DNA from: Coix lacryma-jobi var. lacryma-jobi
Lineage: Eukaryota; Streptophyta; Magnoliopsida; Poales; Poaceae
NCBI GenBank assembly: GCA_009763385.1
Contig: CM019831.1
Span: 88,261,845 to 88,325,844, forward strand
DNA length: 64,000 bases
Reading direction: 5' to 3'
The position numbers and the translations under genes were made by a program. Of the stretch, positions 23,720-35,400 are shown piece by piece; the first letter of the stretch is position 1; the number at the start of each line of letters is the position of its first letter. The notes below the pieces were generated by a model, which saw only the letters and a program-made list of their open reading frames with translations, was not told where the DNA came from and did no database searches.

Positions 23720-26700
23720 ACAACAACAACAACAACAACCACCAAGCCTCTTAGTCCCAAACAAGTTGGGGTAGGCTAGAGTTGAAACCCAACAAGAGAC
23801 CCTAGTCACGGTTCAGGCACGTCAATGGCTGCTCTCCATGCATTTCTATCCAAACATAGATCTCTAGGTATATCCCAACTTATTAGATCTCTCTTTATTG
23901 CCTCCCCCCACGTTAATTTCGGTCTACCTCTACCTCTCCTCACATGAAAATCTTGGGCTAAAACTCCACAATGCACTGGTGCCTCCGGAGGTCTCCTTTG
24001 GACATGACCAAACCACCTCAACCGATGTTGGACCAACTTTTCTTCAATTGGTGCTACCCCTAGCCGGTCACGAATATCGTCATTTCGGACTCGGTCCATC
24101 CTTGTGTGGCCACAAATCCAGCGCAACATACGCATTTCTGCAACACTCATTTGTTGGACATGTCTTCTTTTAGTAGGCCAACATTCTGCTTCATACAACA
24201 TAGCCGGTCTAATCGCCGTCCTATAAAACTTGCCTTTGAGCTTTTGTGGTACCCTCTTGTCACAGAGAATACCAGATGCTTGGCACCACTTCATCCACCC
24301 TGCTTTGATCCTATGGCTAACATCTGCATCAATATCTCCATCCTTCTGTAACATCGATCCAAGATACCGGAAGACATCTTTCTTAGGCACCACTTGGTCT
24401 TCCAAGCTCACCTCTCCCTCTTCCTGTGCAGCATTGCCGAAATCACATCTCATGTACTCAGTCTTAGTCCTGCTTATTCTAAACCCTTTGGACTCAAGGG
24501 TCTGCCGCCACAACTCTAGTTTCCTATTTACTCCTGTCTGACTCTCATCAACTAACACTGCATCGTCTACAAAAAGCATACACCAAGGGATATCTCCTTG
24601 TATGTCCCTCGTAACCTCATCCATAACCAAGGCAAAGAGATATGGGCTCAAGGCTGACCCTTGATGAAGACCTATTTTAATCAGAAAGAAATCAGTGTCA
24701 CCATCATTTGTCCGCACATTGGTCTCGACGTTGTTGTACATGTCCTTGATGAGGGTAACATATTTTGTTGGGACTTTATGTTTGTCCAAAGCCCACCACA
24801 TAACATTCCTTGGTATCTTGTCGTACGCCTTCTCCAAGTCAATGAAAACCATGTGTAGGTCCTTCTTTTGCTCCCTGAACCGCTCCATAACTTGTCTTAT
24901 TAAGAAGATTACTTCTATGGTTGACCTTCTAGGCATGAAACCAAATTGGTTCATGGATATCCGCGTCGACCCTCGCAATCTATGCTCAATAACTCTCTCC
25001 CACAACTTCATCGTGTGGCTCATCAACTTAATTCCCCGATAATTAGTGCAGCTTTGGACGTCTCCCTTGTTCTTGTAGATTGGAACCAATATGCTTCTTC
25101 TCCACTCCTGAGGCATCTTGTTTGAACGATAGATATTGTTAAACAACTTGGTTAGCCATACTACAGCTATATCCCCGAGGCATCTCCACACCTTGATTGG
25201 AATACCATCAGGACCCATCGCTTTATCCACTTTCATCCTTTTCAAAGCTTCTCTAACCTCCTGCTCTTGGATCCTCCGCACATAGCGCCTATTGGTGTCA
25301 TCAGATGAGTCATCCAACCGAACGGTGGAGTTCTCATTCTCCCCATTGAACAAATTATCAAAATATTCTTGCCACCTATGTCTAATCTCATCTTCCTTCA
25401 CCAAGAGTTGCTCCCTCTTATCCTTAATGCACTTGACTTGGTTGAAGTCCCTTGTCTTCTTATCACGAGCCCTAGCCATCCTATAAATGTCCTTCTCTCC
25501 TTCCTTCGTATTCAAATGTTGGTAAAGATCCTCGTAAGCCCGCCCCTTCGCCTCCCCCACCGCTCGTTTTGCAGCCTTCTTAGCCACCTTGTACTTTTCT
25601 ATGTTGTCCGCGCACCGGTCTTGGTACAAGCACTTATAGCATTCCTTTTTTTCCTTAATAGCCTTTTGCACATCTTCATTCCACCACCAAGTGTCTTTTG
25701 GATCGCGACCACTTCCTTTAGACACTCCAAGCACCTCTGCGGCAACCTTCCGAATGCAAGTTGCCATCTTCTCCCACATGTTGTTTGCATCTCCTTCGTC
25801 TTTCCAAGGGCCCTCCTCAATAACTCTTTCTTTGAAGCCCTTCAATGCTTCTCCCTTTAAATTCCACCACTTTGTCCTCGCACTCTTGGCTTGTTTGACC
25901 CTACGAGCATGCACCAGGAAGCGAAAATCGACCACCAATAGCTTGTGTTGAGAAACCACACATTCTCCAGGTATCACCTTACAATCCTCGCAAGTGTGTT
26001 TATCCCCCCTTCTTGTAAGGACAAAGTCGATCTGGCTAGAGGAATGACCACTACTAAAGGTCACTAAATGGGAAGGTCTCTTTCTAAAGAAAGTGTTGGC
26101 TATCATTAGATCGAAAGCTGTAGCAAAATCTAGTACATCCACTCCCTCCTGGTTCCTACTACCATAACCGAAACCACCATGAGCCGCCTCAAAACCTGCA
26201 CTTGAAGACCCTACATGGCCATTTAGGTCCCCTCCTATGAAGAGCTTCTCACTGCTAGGTACAACTCTAACCAAGCCATCCAAATCTTCCCAGAACTGCC
26301 TCTTAACACTCTCATCATGGCCTACTTGAGGGGCATAAGCACTAATTATGTTTAGAACCATATCACTAACGACAAGTTTAACTAAGATAATCCTATCTCC
26401 TTGTCTTCTCACCTCCACTACTCCATCCTTCAGGCTCTTGTCAATCAGAACTCCTACTCCATTAATATTTGAAGTTGTCCCTGTGTACCAGAGCTTAAAA
26501 CCAGTATTTTCCACCTCCTTCGCCTTTTAACCCTTCCATTTAGTCTCTTGGACGCACAAGATATTTACACGCCTCCTAACCGTTGTATCAACTAACTCTC
26601 TTAACTTACCCAGGAGGGACCCTACGTTCCAACTGCCTAGACGAATCCTAGTTGGCTCGACTAGCTTCCTTACCCTTCTCACCCGCCGAGTCAGATGAGA

Positions 26701-27040
26701 AGACCCTTGCACATTTTTCACCACATCCGGGAGCCAATGTGGCGCGCCACTAAGGATGCGACGACCCGATCCTTGCTCATTTGGCACCATGCCCAGATCA
26801 CGACACGGCGCGTCACGGGGGTGACGACCCGACCCTTTCTCATTTGACACCATGCCCGGGTTCCGACATGGCGCGTCGCCAAGAGGGTTACGCCCCAACA
26901 GGATTCTTTTGGGTTTCATCTCCATATGGTTAGCTAGGTTTTTACGTTGACTCGTCAAGCCTATCACAACCCTCCTCCTTAACCAGGGCTTGGGACCTGC
27001 TATGTTGAGCTACCATAGACACCCCAACATAGGCGGAGTT
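23720..27040 (-). mobile_element. Full-length RTE-type LINE, 12-bp TSD, (CAA)n tail
   Basis: The element is flanked by ATCCGGTACCCT at 23708-23719 and 27041-27052, a perfect 12-bp target-site duplication. Its 3' end, on the - strand, finishes in a (TTG)n tail (CAA repeats at about 23721-23739 on the + strand) after AACTTGTTTGGGACTAAGAG, the familiar end of plant RTE-clade elements. The 5' end has a short leader of about 70 bp before the open frame. The single open frame is intact apart from one stop codon. The length (3.3 kb) and both ends suggest a complete copy rather than the usual 5'-truncated one. Confidence 0.9.
23806..26967 (-). pseudogene. RTE LINE ORF: endonuclease plus reverse transcriptase, one nonsense codon
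   Basis: The frame starts at 26967 and is stopped once by TAA at 26527-26529, then runs on in the same frame to 23806. The first part (146 aa) has three diverged repeats around DAPCRNPGMV / DAPCRDLGMV, then the start of an APE-type endonuclease (SWNVGSLLGKLREL, QETKW). The second part (902 aa) has endonuclease motifs AYAPQ (about residue 60), GGDLNGHVG (94-102), SQIDFVL and SQHKLLVVDF. The reverse transcriptase spans about residues 430-690 with D559 (FIDLEKAYD), QGSALSPYLF and the catalytic pair in MLFVDDAVL (about 646-654). The C-terminus has WFGHVQRR and RGRGRPKLTW, typical of plant RTE proteins. All catalytic residues I can see are present, so only the stop codon breaks it. Confidence 0.88.
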
Positions 27041-27052
27041 ATCCGGTACCCT

Positions 27053-27445
27053 GAAAGAGAAAAATAAATAAGCTAAAAAAAGTGGTTTAAAAAACCAGAC
27101 ATGAGAATTAATATATATATATATATATACGTATAAAATTGGACTCTAGAGACTACATAGATCTAGGAATGAAGCTAGACATGGGAATCATGATTCAAAG
27201 TACATGTGCTAAAGGTTCACGCGTACCTAGCTCTTTACGGTTACGTGTCGTCCCTCCGACTGCGCGTGCGCTGCGATCGTTTCTGGCGCACGCCCGTCCA
27301 GTAACGTTGCCGTGAATGGTGGGACAAGGTGGACTTGACGGTAAGCTAAGATGCATGGAAGGGACTGAATTTTCTCATTTTTTTTTCTGGAAACATCGAA
27401 ATGATTGTCTTCAACGGAGCTACACCTAGATTGTCCATATATAGT
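27053..27445. other. No gene; short (AT)n run
   Basis: An AT dinucleotide repeat lies at about 27111-27129. Nothing else was recognised. Confidence 0.5.
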
Positions 27446-28866
27446 TTTTTTTTTGATAACAACCGGGGCCAGAAGTGGCCCAAGATATATTAGCAGCATG
27501 AAGCTGCGATGAACGAAACATCAACAATATTTACAGAGGACAGTGCAAAGGACAAGGAGCACTGATGGTAAGGATGACTATAAGAACATCCCGTAGAAAA
27601 GGAGGATCCTGAATGTGAATGAGCCTGACTAGCTAGTACATGTGCAGTAGTATTAAGACTCCTATGAATTTTGAAGATCCTCGCTGAACATTGACCTGCA
27701 TAATTGGCGAACTGTTGGGTGAATGGCTTAATGCGCCAATCTGGAGGGTGATTTTGATCCGCCTGGTTGAGGAAGGTCACAAGCTGTAGGCAATCAGATA
27801 AAAAAGTAGTGTTCATGAATCCGAGAGCATGGTTGATTGTTGCTGCTACTCATGCCGCAATTGTTTCCGCCATTAGCACCGAGTGAACTCTTGGAAGTTT
27901 GGCTTTTATGAAAATCTTGTTCACCGGTTGAACCTGCGTATTAACAAAAAATATACCTATTCCTGCTTGGCGTTGATTTGCATTAGGGGCATCCGGATTA
28001 GTTGCTGCATCCACATAACACCTGGCACCAGGAAGAAGAGCAGGCAAAAGGACTGTTATCCCCTGAGTAAGGGCCGAAGAGGCTTGCTGTAGTTCCTGAG
28101 ATGGTTGTAGACTATTCTGATGTGTTCTGGACGTCTACGTCGAAATTGGCGGAGGTCGTTGTGTGCTTATACCTGCATTGAGAGGAGTATTACCTGAAGA
28201 ATCAGTCAGTTGAAGGCTTGGCTGGTTTGGGTGTAACGAGGCATCTGCCAGATTGTGTGTAGTGAGGAAAGCTTGTACAACATGATGTACTTGCCATGGG
28301 TTCCATGTCTTCCTGTGAAATCTGCAATCATTTCTTGCTTTCCAAATAAACCAAAGGGTGATTAGAAATTTGTGCAGTAAATAATCTGGGGTGGACGGGG
28401 TGATAATGGTTTGTAAAATAATTTGGACCCCATCAATTTCTGCAGGGAGATTACCAGCTCTAATGGGTGGGTTTGAAGAAAACCAAACAACTCTAGGGAG
28501 GTTACAGTTGAAAAAAGGTGAGCATCATTTTCTATTTGACTACAAGAAGAGCAACGATTATCAATGTTATTAGATAAACGACCTTCTCTTTCTGCAATAG
28601 ATAAAGCTGTCCTGATAAGGCGCCAAGAAAAGGTTTTGATGATGGGAGGGAGTTGCTTACTTTTCCAAATACGCTTCAGGATAGTGAGTGACTGAGGGCT
28701 TATGCTTCTAGAACCTTGTCGGGGAAGTTGAATTTGTTGTTGGGCAGCTATAAACCGTAGACAGATTTAGTAGTGCACTTACCATCCTTTGCTGGTAGCC
28801 ATCTAAGAATGTCTGGATGCTCAGCCGGAACAGTTTGAATTTCCTGAATTTTCTGGATTACCACAT
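27446..28866 (-). pseudogene. 3' fragment of an L1-type LINE (zf-RVT and RNase H)
   Basis: Reading down the - strand, 28860-28740 encodes DILRWLPAKDGKCTTKSVYG, the start of the zinc-binding region found after the RT in plant L1 elements. Further on come RIWKSK, TFSWRL, RCSSCSQIENDAHLFF and FIWKARNDCRF. RNase H-like segments follow: CYVDAATNPDAP and VLMAETIAA (28047-27850), then FLSDCLQLVTFL and IFKIHRSLNTTAHVLASQA (27816-27600). Frames shift several times. A poly-T run at about 27449-27459 on the + strand is the poly-A tail. The RT and endonuclease are absent: the 5' side stops where the 53-bp array begins. Confidence 0.75.
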
Positions 28867-29710
28867 TCTGACCCTCCGAAAATGCGAGAGGGCAGAAGGT
28901 AGCCTGCGGGCATGAACATTTTGACCCTCCGAAAATGTGAGAGGGTGGAAGACAACCTACGAGCATAAATATTCTGACCCTCCAAAAATGCGAGAGGACG
29001 GAAGGCAGCCTGCGGGCATGAACATTCCAACCCTCCGAAAATGTGAGAGGACGGAAGACAACCTACAGGCATAAACATTCCGACCCTCCGAAAATGTGAG
29101 AGGACGGAAGGCAGCCTGTGGGCATGAACATTCCGACCTTCCGAAAATGTGAGAGGGCGGAAGGCAGCCTATGGGCATAAACCATCAGACTTAAAAGGCG
29201 AGAGGGCGAAAGGCAGTCTGCGAGCATGAACATTCCGACCCTCCGAAAATGCGAGAGGGCGGAAAATAGCCTACGGGCTTAAACATAGCGACCCTCCGAA
29301 AATGCGAGAGGGTGGAAGGCAGCCTGCGAACATGAACATTCTGACCCTCCGAAAATGCAAGAGGGCGGAAACTAGCCTATGGGCATAAACATTCTGACCC
29401 TCCGAAAATGTGAGAGGGCTGAAGGTAGCCTGTGGGCATGAACATTCCGACACTCCAAAAATGCGACAAGGCGGAAGACACCCTACGAGCATAAACATTC
29501 TGACCCTCTGAAAATGCGAGAGGGCGGAAGGCAGCCTGTGGCATGAACATTTTGACCCTCCAAAAATGCGAGAGGGCGGAAGACAGCCTACGGGCATAAA
29601 CATTCCAACCCTCTGAAAATGAGATAGGGTGGAAGACAGCCTACGGTCATAAACATTCCGACCCTCCAAAAATGCAAGAGGCGGAAGACAGCCTCCAGGC
29701 ATAAATATTC
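28867..29710. repeat. Minisatellite, 53-bp unit, about 16 copies
   Basis: The phrase GACCCTCCGAAAATGCGAGAG recurs at exact 53-bp steps (CCCTCC at 28872, 28925, 28978, 29031 and onward). The rest of each unit reads GGCGGAAGGCAGCCTGCGGG then CATGAACATTC. CCCTC and GAGGG within each unit can pair as a small hairpin. The copies are diverged at scattered positions. Peptides from the - strand (CLPPSHIFGGSECS) are a by-product; 53 is not a multiple of three, so the reading frame changes in each copy. Confidence 0.92.
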
Positions 29711-29725
29711 CTACTTCCCTTGGAT

Positions 29726-31746
29726 GAATATGTTACCGCCCCTCGTCGAAAATCGAATGGGGGCGGCCGTTTTACATTACACGGCGAGGGGCTACCGGCG
29801 AAAGCACCCTCGGGCGAATACGTAACCGCCCCTCGCCGAAAAACGAATGGGGGCGGGCGTTTTACATTGCACACCGAGGGGATACCGGCGAAAGCACACT
29901 CGGATGAATACGTTACAGCTCCTCGTCAAAAAATGAATGGGGGTGGTCGTTTTACATTACACGCCGAGGGGCTACCGGCGAGAGCACCATCGGGCGAATA
30001 CGTTATCGTGCCTCATCGAAAAACGAATGGGGGCGGTCGTTTTACATTACACGCCGAGGGGCTACCAGCGAAAGCACCCTCAAGCGAATACGTTACTGCC
30101 CCTCGTCGAAAAACGAATGGGGGCGGGGGGCATTTTACATTGCACGCCGAGGGCTACCGGCGAAAGCACCCTCGAGCGAATACGTTACCGCCCCTCGTCG
30201 AAAAATGAATGGGGCGGGCGTTTTACATTGCATGCCGAGGGGCTACCGACGAAAGCACCCTCAGACGAATACGTTACCGGCCCTCGTCGAAAAACGAATG
30301 AGGGCGGTCGTTTTACATTGCACGTCGAGGGGCTACCGGTGAAAGCACCCTCTGACGAATCCGTTAACACCCCTCGTCGAAAAACGAATAGAGGTGGACG
30401 TTTTACATTGCACACCGAGGGGCTACCGGCGAAAGCACCCACAGATGAATACGTTAACGCCCATTGTCGAAAAACGAATAGGGGCGGGCATTTTAGATTG
30501 CACGCCAAGGGACTACCGATGAAAGCACCCTCGGACAAATACGTTAATGCCCTTGGTCAAAAAACGAATAGGGGCGGACGTTTTACATTGCACGCTGAGG
30601 GGCTACCGGTGAAAGAACCCTCAGACGAATACGTTAGTGCCCCTCATCGAAAACGAATGGGGGCGTGCATTTTACATTGCACGCCGAGGGCTACCGGCGA
30701 AAGCACCCTCGGGCGAATACGTTACCGCCCCTCGTCGAAAAATGAATGGAGGTGGGCATTTTACATTGCACGCTGAGGGGCTACCGGCGAAAGCTCCCTC
30801 GAACGAATACGTTACCGCCCCTCGTTGAAAAATGAATGGGGGCGGCCGTTTTACATTACAAGTCGAGGGGCTACCGGCGAAAGCACCCTCGGGCGAATAC
30901 ATTACCGTCCCTTGTCGAAAAATGAATGGGGCGGGCGTTTTACATTGCACGCCGAGGGGCTACCGACGAAAGCACACTCGGACGAATACGTTACCGCCGC
31001 TAGTCGAAAAACGAATGGGGGCGACCGTTTTACATTGCACGTCGAGGGGCTACCGGTGAAAGCACCCTCTGACGAATCCGTTAACACCCCTCGTCGAAAA
31101 ACGAACAGAGGTGGACGTTTTACATTGCACGCCGAGGGGCTACCGGCGAAAGCACTCTCGGACGAATACATTAGCGCCCATCATCAAAAAATGAATGAGG
31201 GCATGCATTTTACATTACACGCTGAGGGGCCACTGGCGAAAGCACCCTCGGGCGAATACGTTACCGTCCCTCGTCAAAAAATGAATGGGGGCGGTCATTT
31301 TACATTACACGCTGAGGGGCTACCGGCGAAAACACCCTTGGACGTATACGTTACCGCCCCTCGTTGAAAAGCGAATGAGGGCGGACGTTGTACATTGCAC
31401 ACTGAGGGTCTACCGGCGAAAGCACCCTCGGGTGAATACGTTAGCGGCCCTCATCAAAAAACGAATAGGGGCTGGCGTTTTACATTGCACACCAAGGGCC
31501 ACCGACGAAAGCACCCTCTTGCGAACACGTTACCGCCCCTCATCGAAAAATGAATGGGGACGGGCATTTTACATTACACGCCGAGGGGATACAGGCAAAA
31601 GCACCCTCGGACGAATACGTTACCACCCCTTCATCGAAAAACGAATGGGGGCAGGCGTTTTACATTACACGCCGAGCGGCTACCGGCGAAAGCACCCTCG
31701 GGCGAATACGTTACCGCCCCTCATCGAAAAACAAATGGGGCGGGCA
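29726..31746. repeat. Minisatellite, 90-bp unit, about 22 copies
   Basis: GAATACGTTACCGCCCCTCG recurs at 90-bp steps (GAATA at 29726, 29816, 29906, 29996 and onward), with a few units of 89-92 bp. Each unit continues TCGAAAAACGAATGGGGGCG, then TTTTACATTGCACGCCGAGG, then GGCTACCGGCGAAAGCACCC. GCCCCTCG and CGAGGGGC lie about 45 nt apart in each unit and can form a stem. Because 90 is a multiple of three, long open frames appear (for example 29937-30776), but they switch frame where unit length differs. The array starts directly beside the 53-bp array and shares a CGAAAA-centred core with it. Confidence 0.93.
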
Positions 31747-31769
31747 ATAAGGATAATGAATTACTTAAA

Positions 31770-31791
31770 GTTAGGGTTAGGGTTAGGGTTT
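31770..31791 (+). repeat. Short telomere-like repeat
   Basis: GTTAGGGTTAGGGTTAGGG followed by TTT, at the distal end of the 90-bp array. It is the six-base TTAGGG form, not the seven-base TTTAGGG of most plant telomeres, except for the last unit. Confidence 0.8.
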
Positions 31792-31796
31792 ACCTG

Positions 31797-32085
31797 TATG
31801 ACCGGGCCCGGCGCCAGAGAAGAAGAATAGGCGAACCCAAAGGCAACGACACAGAGATTAGCAAAGACGGGGAGCGGTGGCTAGCCGTTGGGGGCACCAG
31901 GCCCTAGCGAGCCTTATGCTTAGGAGCGGGCTGTGTCGTGCTGTCCCACAGGCCAAGGGTGGATCCCAGGCACGGCCCGCTCCTTCGGGTCGTGCCAGCC
32001 CGGGCCCGCTAGCCACCGGGTGGGGCCAAAATCACGGGCTTCGTGTCGGGCTCACGGGCCCGGGCTGCATGTCCATCTATAGCAG
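31797..32085. repeat. GC-rich dispersed-repeat fragment
   Basis: The sequence is full of short complementary words (CACGGCCCGC, CGGGCCCGCTAG, CTCACGGGCCCGGGCTGCAT) and ends GCTGCATGTCCATCTATAG. This resembles the end of a common grass hAT-type MITE, but a matching opposite end was not found. Confidence 0.35.
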
Positions 32086-32650
32086 GCATAATATATCCAT
32101 GCACACAAACGTAATTAGACCAGATCTGAATACAAATAACTAATTACCTTAAGTTAGAGTTGTGTTCTCGGTTTCGCATAGCAGGAAGGGGTTGACACAC
32201 GTAGTGGTAGCAGCGAGCTAAGGTGTTGAAGAAGTTGGGGTCCACCACAACGTGGGCAGTATGTGGAGGCGAAGGCAAGTATGGCATTTCTGGCAGTGGG
32301 CAATGACAACAGTGGGACCATCCGGTGGCGGCATGTCCGGGTTCACGAAGCAGGAGTTGTCTGGCAGTGCGAGGTGACATCATGTACGTCGCATCCGGTG
32401 GCGTTGCGATCCATGGCCACCGCCCGTCCGGCAGCGACGGTGTCGGGGCGGCAGCGTGTATGTCACATCTGGCAGCACCTTGTACGACGGCGGCGTTGGC
32501 GGCGGCGGAATCGTCGAGGCGGTGGGGACAAGTAGTCCAATGACGGCGGCATTGAGTCCGGCAGTGGTCCATGCAACGGCGGTGAACAGTCCAGCAGTGG
32601 GGGCAGTCAATTCCTTTTTTTGCATGAGCTTTTTTTTACAATTTGAACAG
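32086..32650. other. GC-rich stretch with overlapping open frames, no gene supported
   Basis: Open frames occur on both strands at 32144-32707 (up to 142 codons) and are rich in Ala, Arg and Pro. None shows a known domain. The strand ambiguity points to composition rather than coding. Confidence 0.4.
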
Positions 32651-32651
32651 T

Positions 32652-32758
32652 GTCATTATAATTTTGTAAAGTTAGGGATATGTCATTGGTATCTCGCTGA
32701 CAAGTGAGATACATATGAACAAAATAACATATATCTAATTTAGCAAAATTATAATGAC
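32652..32758. mobile_element. Foldback MITE-like palindrome (107 bp)
   Basis: GTCATTATAATTTTG at 32652-32666 pairs perfectly with CAAAATTATAATGAC at 32744-32758. The match continues imperfectly for about 15 more bases on each side. A second perfect stem, GTATCTC/GAGATAC (32689-32695, 32706-32712), lies at the centre. Almost the whole element folds on itself. No target duplication was defined with certainty. Confidence 0.65.
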
Positions 32759-32936
32759 AGTCTTCAACCTAGGCACAAGATATTTTTTGAGAGGAATGTC
32801 ACTGCGGTGGAAACAGGAGGTGCCTTGATTGGATAGACTTCACTACGCCAGGCAGGATTTTTTTTAGAAACTTGCACCGCGGCCAAGCGAGCACTTTTTC
32901 ACGACACTTTACCACGGCGGATGGACGGCTCCTCTT

Positions 32937-33075
32937 TATATATTATATATAATAAAATATAATACATAATATAATGTAAATATATTATATTAATATTTAT
33001 ATTATATTATTATATATGTAATAATATAGTATATCTATATATATAAATATTATAGATATAGATAGATAGAGTCTA
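32937..33075. repeat. AT-rich low-complexity tract
   Basis: TATATTA-type sequence ending in GATAGATAGATAG (about 33057-33069). No coding content. Confidence 0.8.
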
Positions 33076-33079
33076 CACA

Positions 33080-34093
33080 GATAGAGAAGAAAAATTCCAG
33101 AAGAATATAATAGTAGTTCACCCGCTGACAATCGCAGTATTATACCGTAGGATTAGCGTGGTAATGGTTGGCTTACTATGGATACTGTTTCACTTATCCT
33201 GTGCCATCCGTTTTCTCTACTGATCAATCTGGACCGTCCGTTCTTGCTATCGATGGAGTTGTGAAATAATTACCTACATTACCATTGATTTAATTATCTA
33301 CCCATTTACTAATTTGTTCGACTCCTATAAGCATTCATCGAACCTTTCTATATCATTTACAATTTAGTGGACAATCATTTATATTTGAATTATGGCCTCA
33401 ATTAACGTTCTATCATTTGTTTTCTATTTTCTTAAAAATATCAAATGCAATTTTAATTAGGGGTATAATGGACTATTTGTATGAAAACAACTCATTTCTA
33501 GAGCTAGAATAGAGCTGTGTGCGAAACAAGACCATCTGCTTCACAAACTCCATGGTGAAGCTGCTCTACAATGGAGTTCGTGGAGCAGAGCGGCAAAAAC
33601 GAGAGTGGAGCAGTCTTAAACCCCCCTATATATCAGAGGGTGTGTCTTCTTCAGTTTAGAATAAAAATACAAAATGGACAAGTGAACTTGAGTTGCAAAT
33701 TAAAGTCGATACATTATGTACCGCGTTCAGATTAATATCATAATCATATTCAAACAAAGTTCTATATTTATGAGAGGCCCTAGATACAATCTACTCCCTC
33801 CATCCACGAAAGTTCTATATTGTTTCGTGGACAGAGGGAGTACTTGCCTAACAGGGGTATTTAATTCTCACCTAAAATATTTTTCATCATTTACATTGAA
33901 TGATTGGACACATGCATATAATATTAAATATAAACTAAAAAATAACTAATTACACAGATTACGATAACTTTACGAGATGATTTTTAAGCTATTATTCATG
34001 ATTTGACAATGTTGTGCTATAGTAAATATATACTAATGATAAATTAATTAGTATTAATAAATTCATCTCACAGTTTTCTGATAAAATCTGTAA
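33080..34093. other. No gene; decayed repeat fragments
   Basis: The stretch 33540-33635 (GGAGTTCGTGGAGCAGAGCGG) recalls a degraded MITE. Otherwise the sequence is AT-rich and unrecognised, apart from the miniature element at 33794-33840. Confidence 0.4.
33794..33840. mobile_element. Miniature Stowaway-like element (47 bp), TA duplication
   Basis: CTCCCTCCATCCACGAAA is followed by only 10 bases and then TTTCGTGGACAGAGGGAG, flanked by TA on both sides (33792-33793 and 33841-33842). It is essentially two terminal inverted repeats with no interior, so it is a deletion derivative of a Stowaway element. Confidence 0.75.
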
Positions 34094-35400
34094 TTTATTT
34101 TTGAGTAAAATGCAGTGACGGTCCTTAAAGTTATCAGCAGGTGTCATATAGGTCCTAAACTTTTAAAAACGTATTTCTGGGTCCCTAAAATTGTCGACAG
34201 GTGTGCTATAGGTCCCAAAGTCCTTAAAACGTACTTCTAGGTCCCGGAAATTAGTCCGGGTGTCATCTAGGTCCCAATGGACGCTTAACCGATCCATTAG
34301 CTAACATGGCAGACTAACTTAGTGCTTATATAGACCTGACAAGTGGGACCTACACATCAGCGGTACACTTATTTTTTTAAAAAAATCATATCTTTTGCAT
34401 ATGATCTCGGATGAAGATAAATTATATATGAAAATTATAGCCCTCAATGAGATCTACAACTTTTTAGTTTTAATATTTTTTATTTGAGATCGTTAAGATG
34501 GTTAAAAGAGTAATATAAAGTTTCACCAATATATTATTCACGTACTAGAGTTTATCAAATAAAAAACTCATATCTCTCGTGTATGACAACTGAAAGTACT
34601 GTGACGCCTAAGAGGGGAGGTGAATTAGGCAACTTAAAACTTCTACTCTAAACTATGGCCTTTAATAACCACCTATTCAAAACCTATGCAAGAAAGTAAA
34701 CTATCTAATGTGCAACTAAGGTTTTGCTAGGTGTGTTTGCTATCTCTACCGCAAAAGAAGTTAAGCAACCTAGTTTCCAAACCTATCTACTAGCATATAT
34801 GGCTAGGAAAGGTAAAGCTCATAAACAAGGTAACAATGTAAATGCGAAAGCTAAAGAGTGTGATAGAGATGCAAACTCCCGTCGACGACTCCGGTATTTT
34901 TACCGAGGTATCGAGAAGCGCGCAAGCTTCCCCCTAGTCCTCGCTGGAGCCCCTCGCAAGGAATCCCTCGCAAGGGCCAAGCTCCCGGTCGGGTAACTCC
35001 GAGGATAGCTCCGGTCCTTTCCCACACGCAAGTGGGTGTCCGGTTAAGCCACTCATGAGAAAGCCTCTCCTGGATGCTCCCCACCATCTTCACTATCAAG
35101 TTTCCAGCCGAACCGCCGCGGGCCTTGTTCCCTTCGGTACACGGAGGCGGCCACACCACAAACGCGGTTGGTGTGATCTCGCAAGACTACAAGCCCCACT
35201 GATGTACAACAACGGTGCGCGCAAGCACCGGTAGACAAGAGGTTTTCAACCTCACTAAACACTAGGCCTAACACCTAGAGCAAGGGCAAAGCGGTGGTCT
35301 AACTAGCCTAAGCACTTCGTAAAGCACCTACACTAATCACCTAGTATATCACTTGAGCACTTTGGAGGTTAGAGCAACTAAATATGTGTCTATGCACTTG

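Noticed and set aside
23898..26530. Many + strand open frames across the LINE
   Set aside because: They are antisense shadows of the long - strand reverse transcriptase frame.
28867..29710. CRISPR-like array
   Set aside because: Copies are contiguous 53-bp units without unique spacers, and the DNA is clearly plant; it is an ordinary minisatellite.
29720..31830. Repeat-protein gene made of 30-residue units
   Set aside because: Frames change wherever a unit is not 90 bp, several frames are open at once, and there is no start, intron or promoter context.
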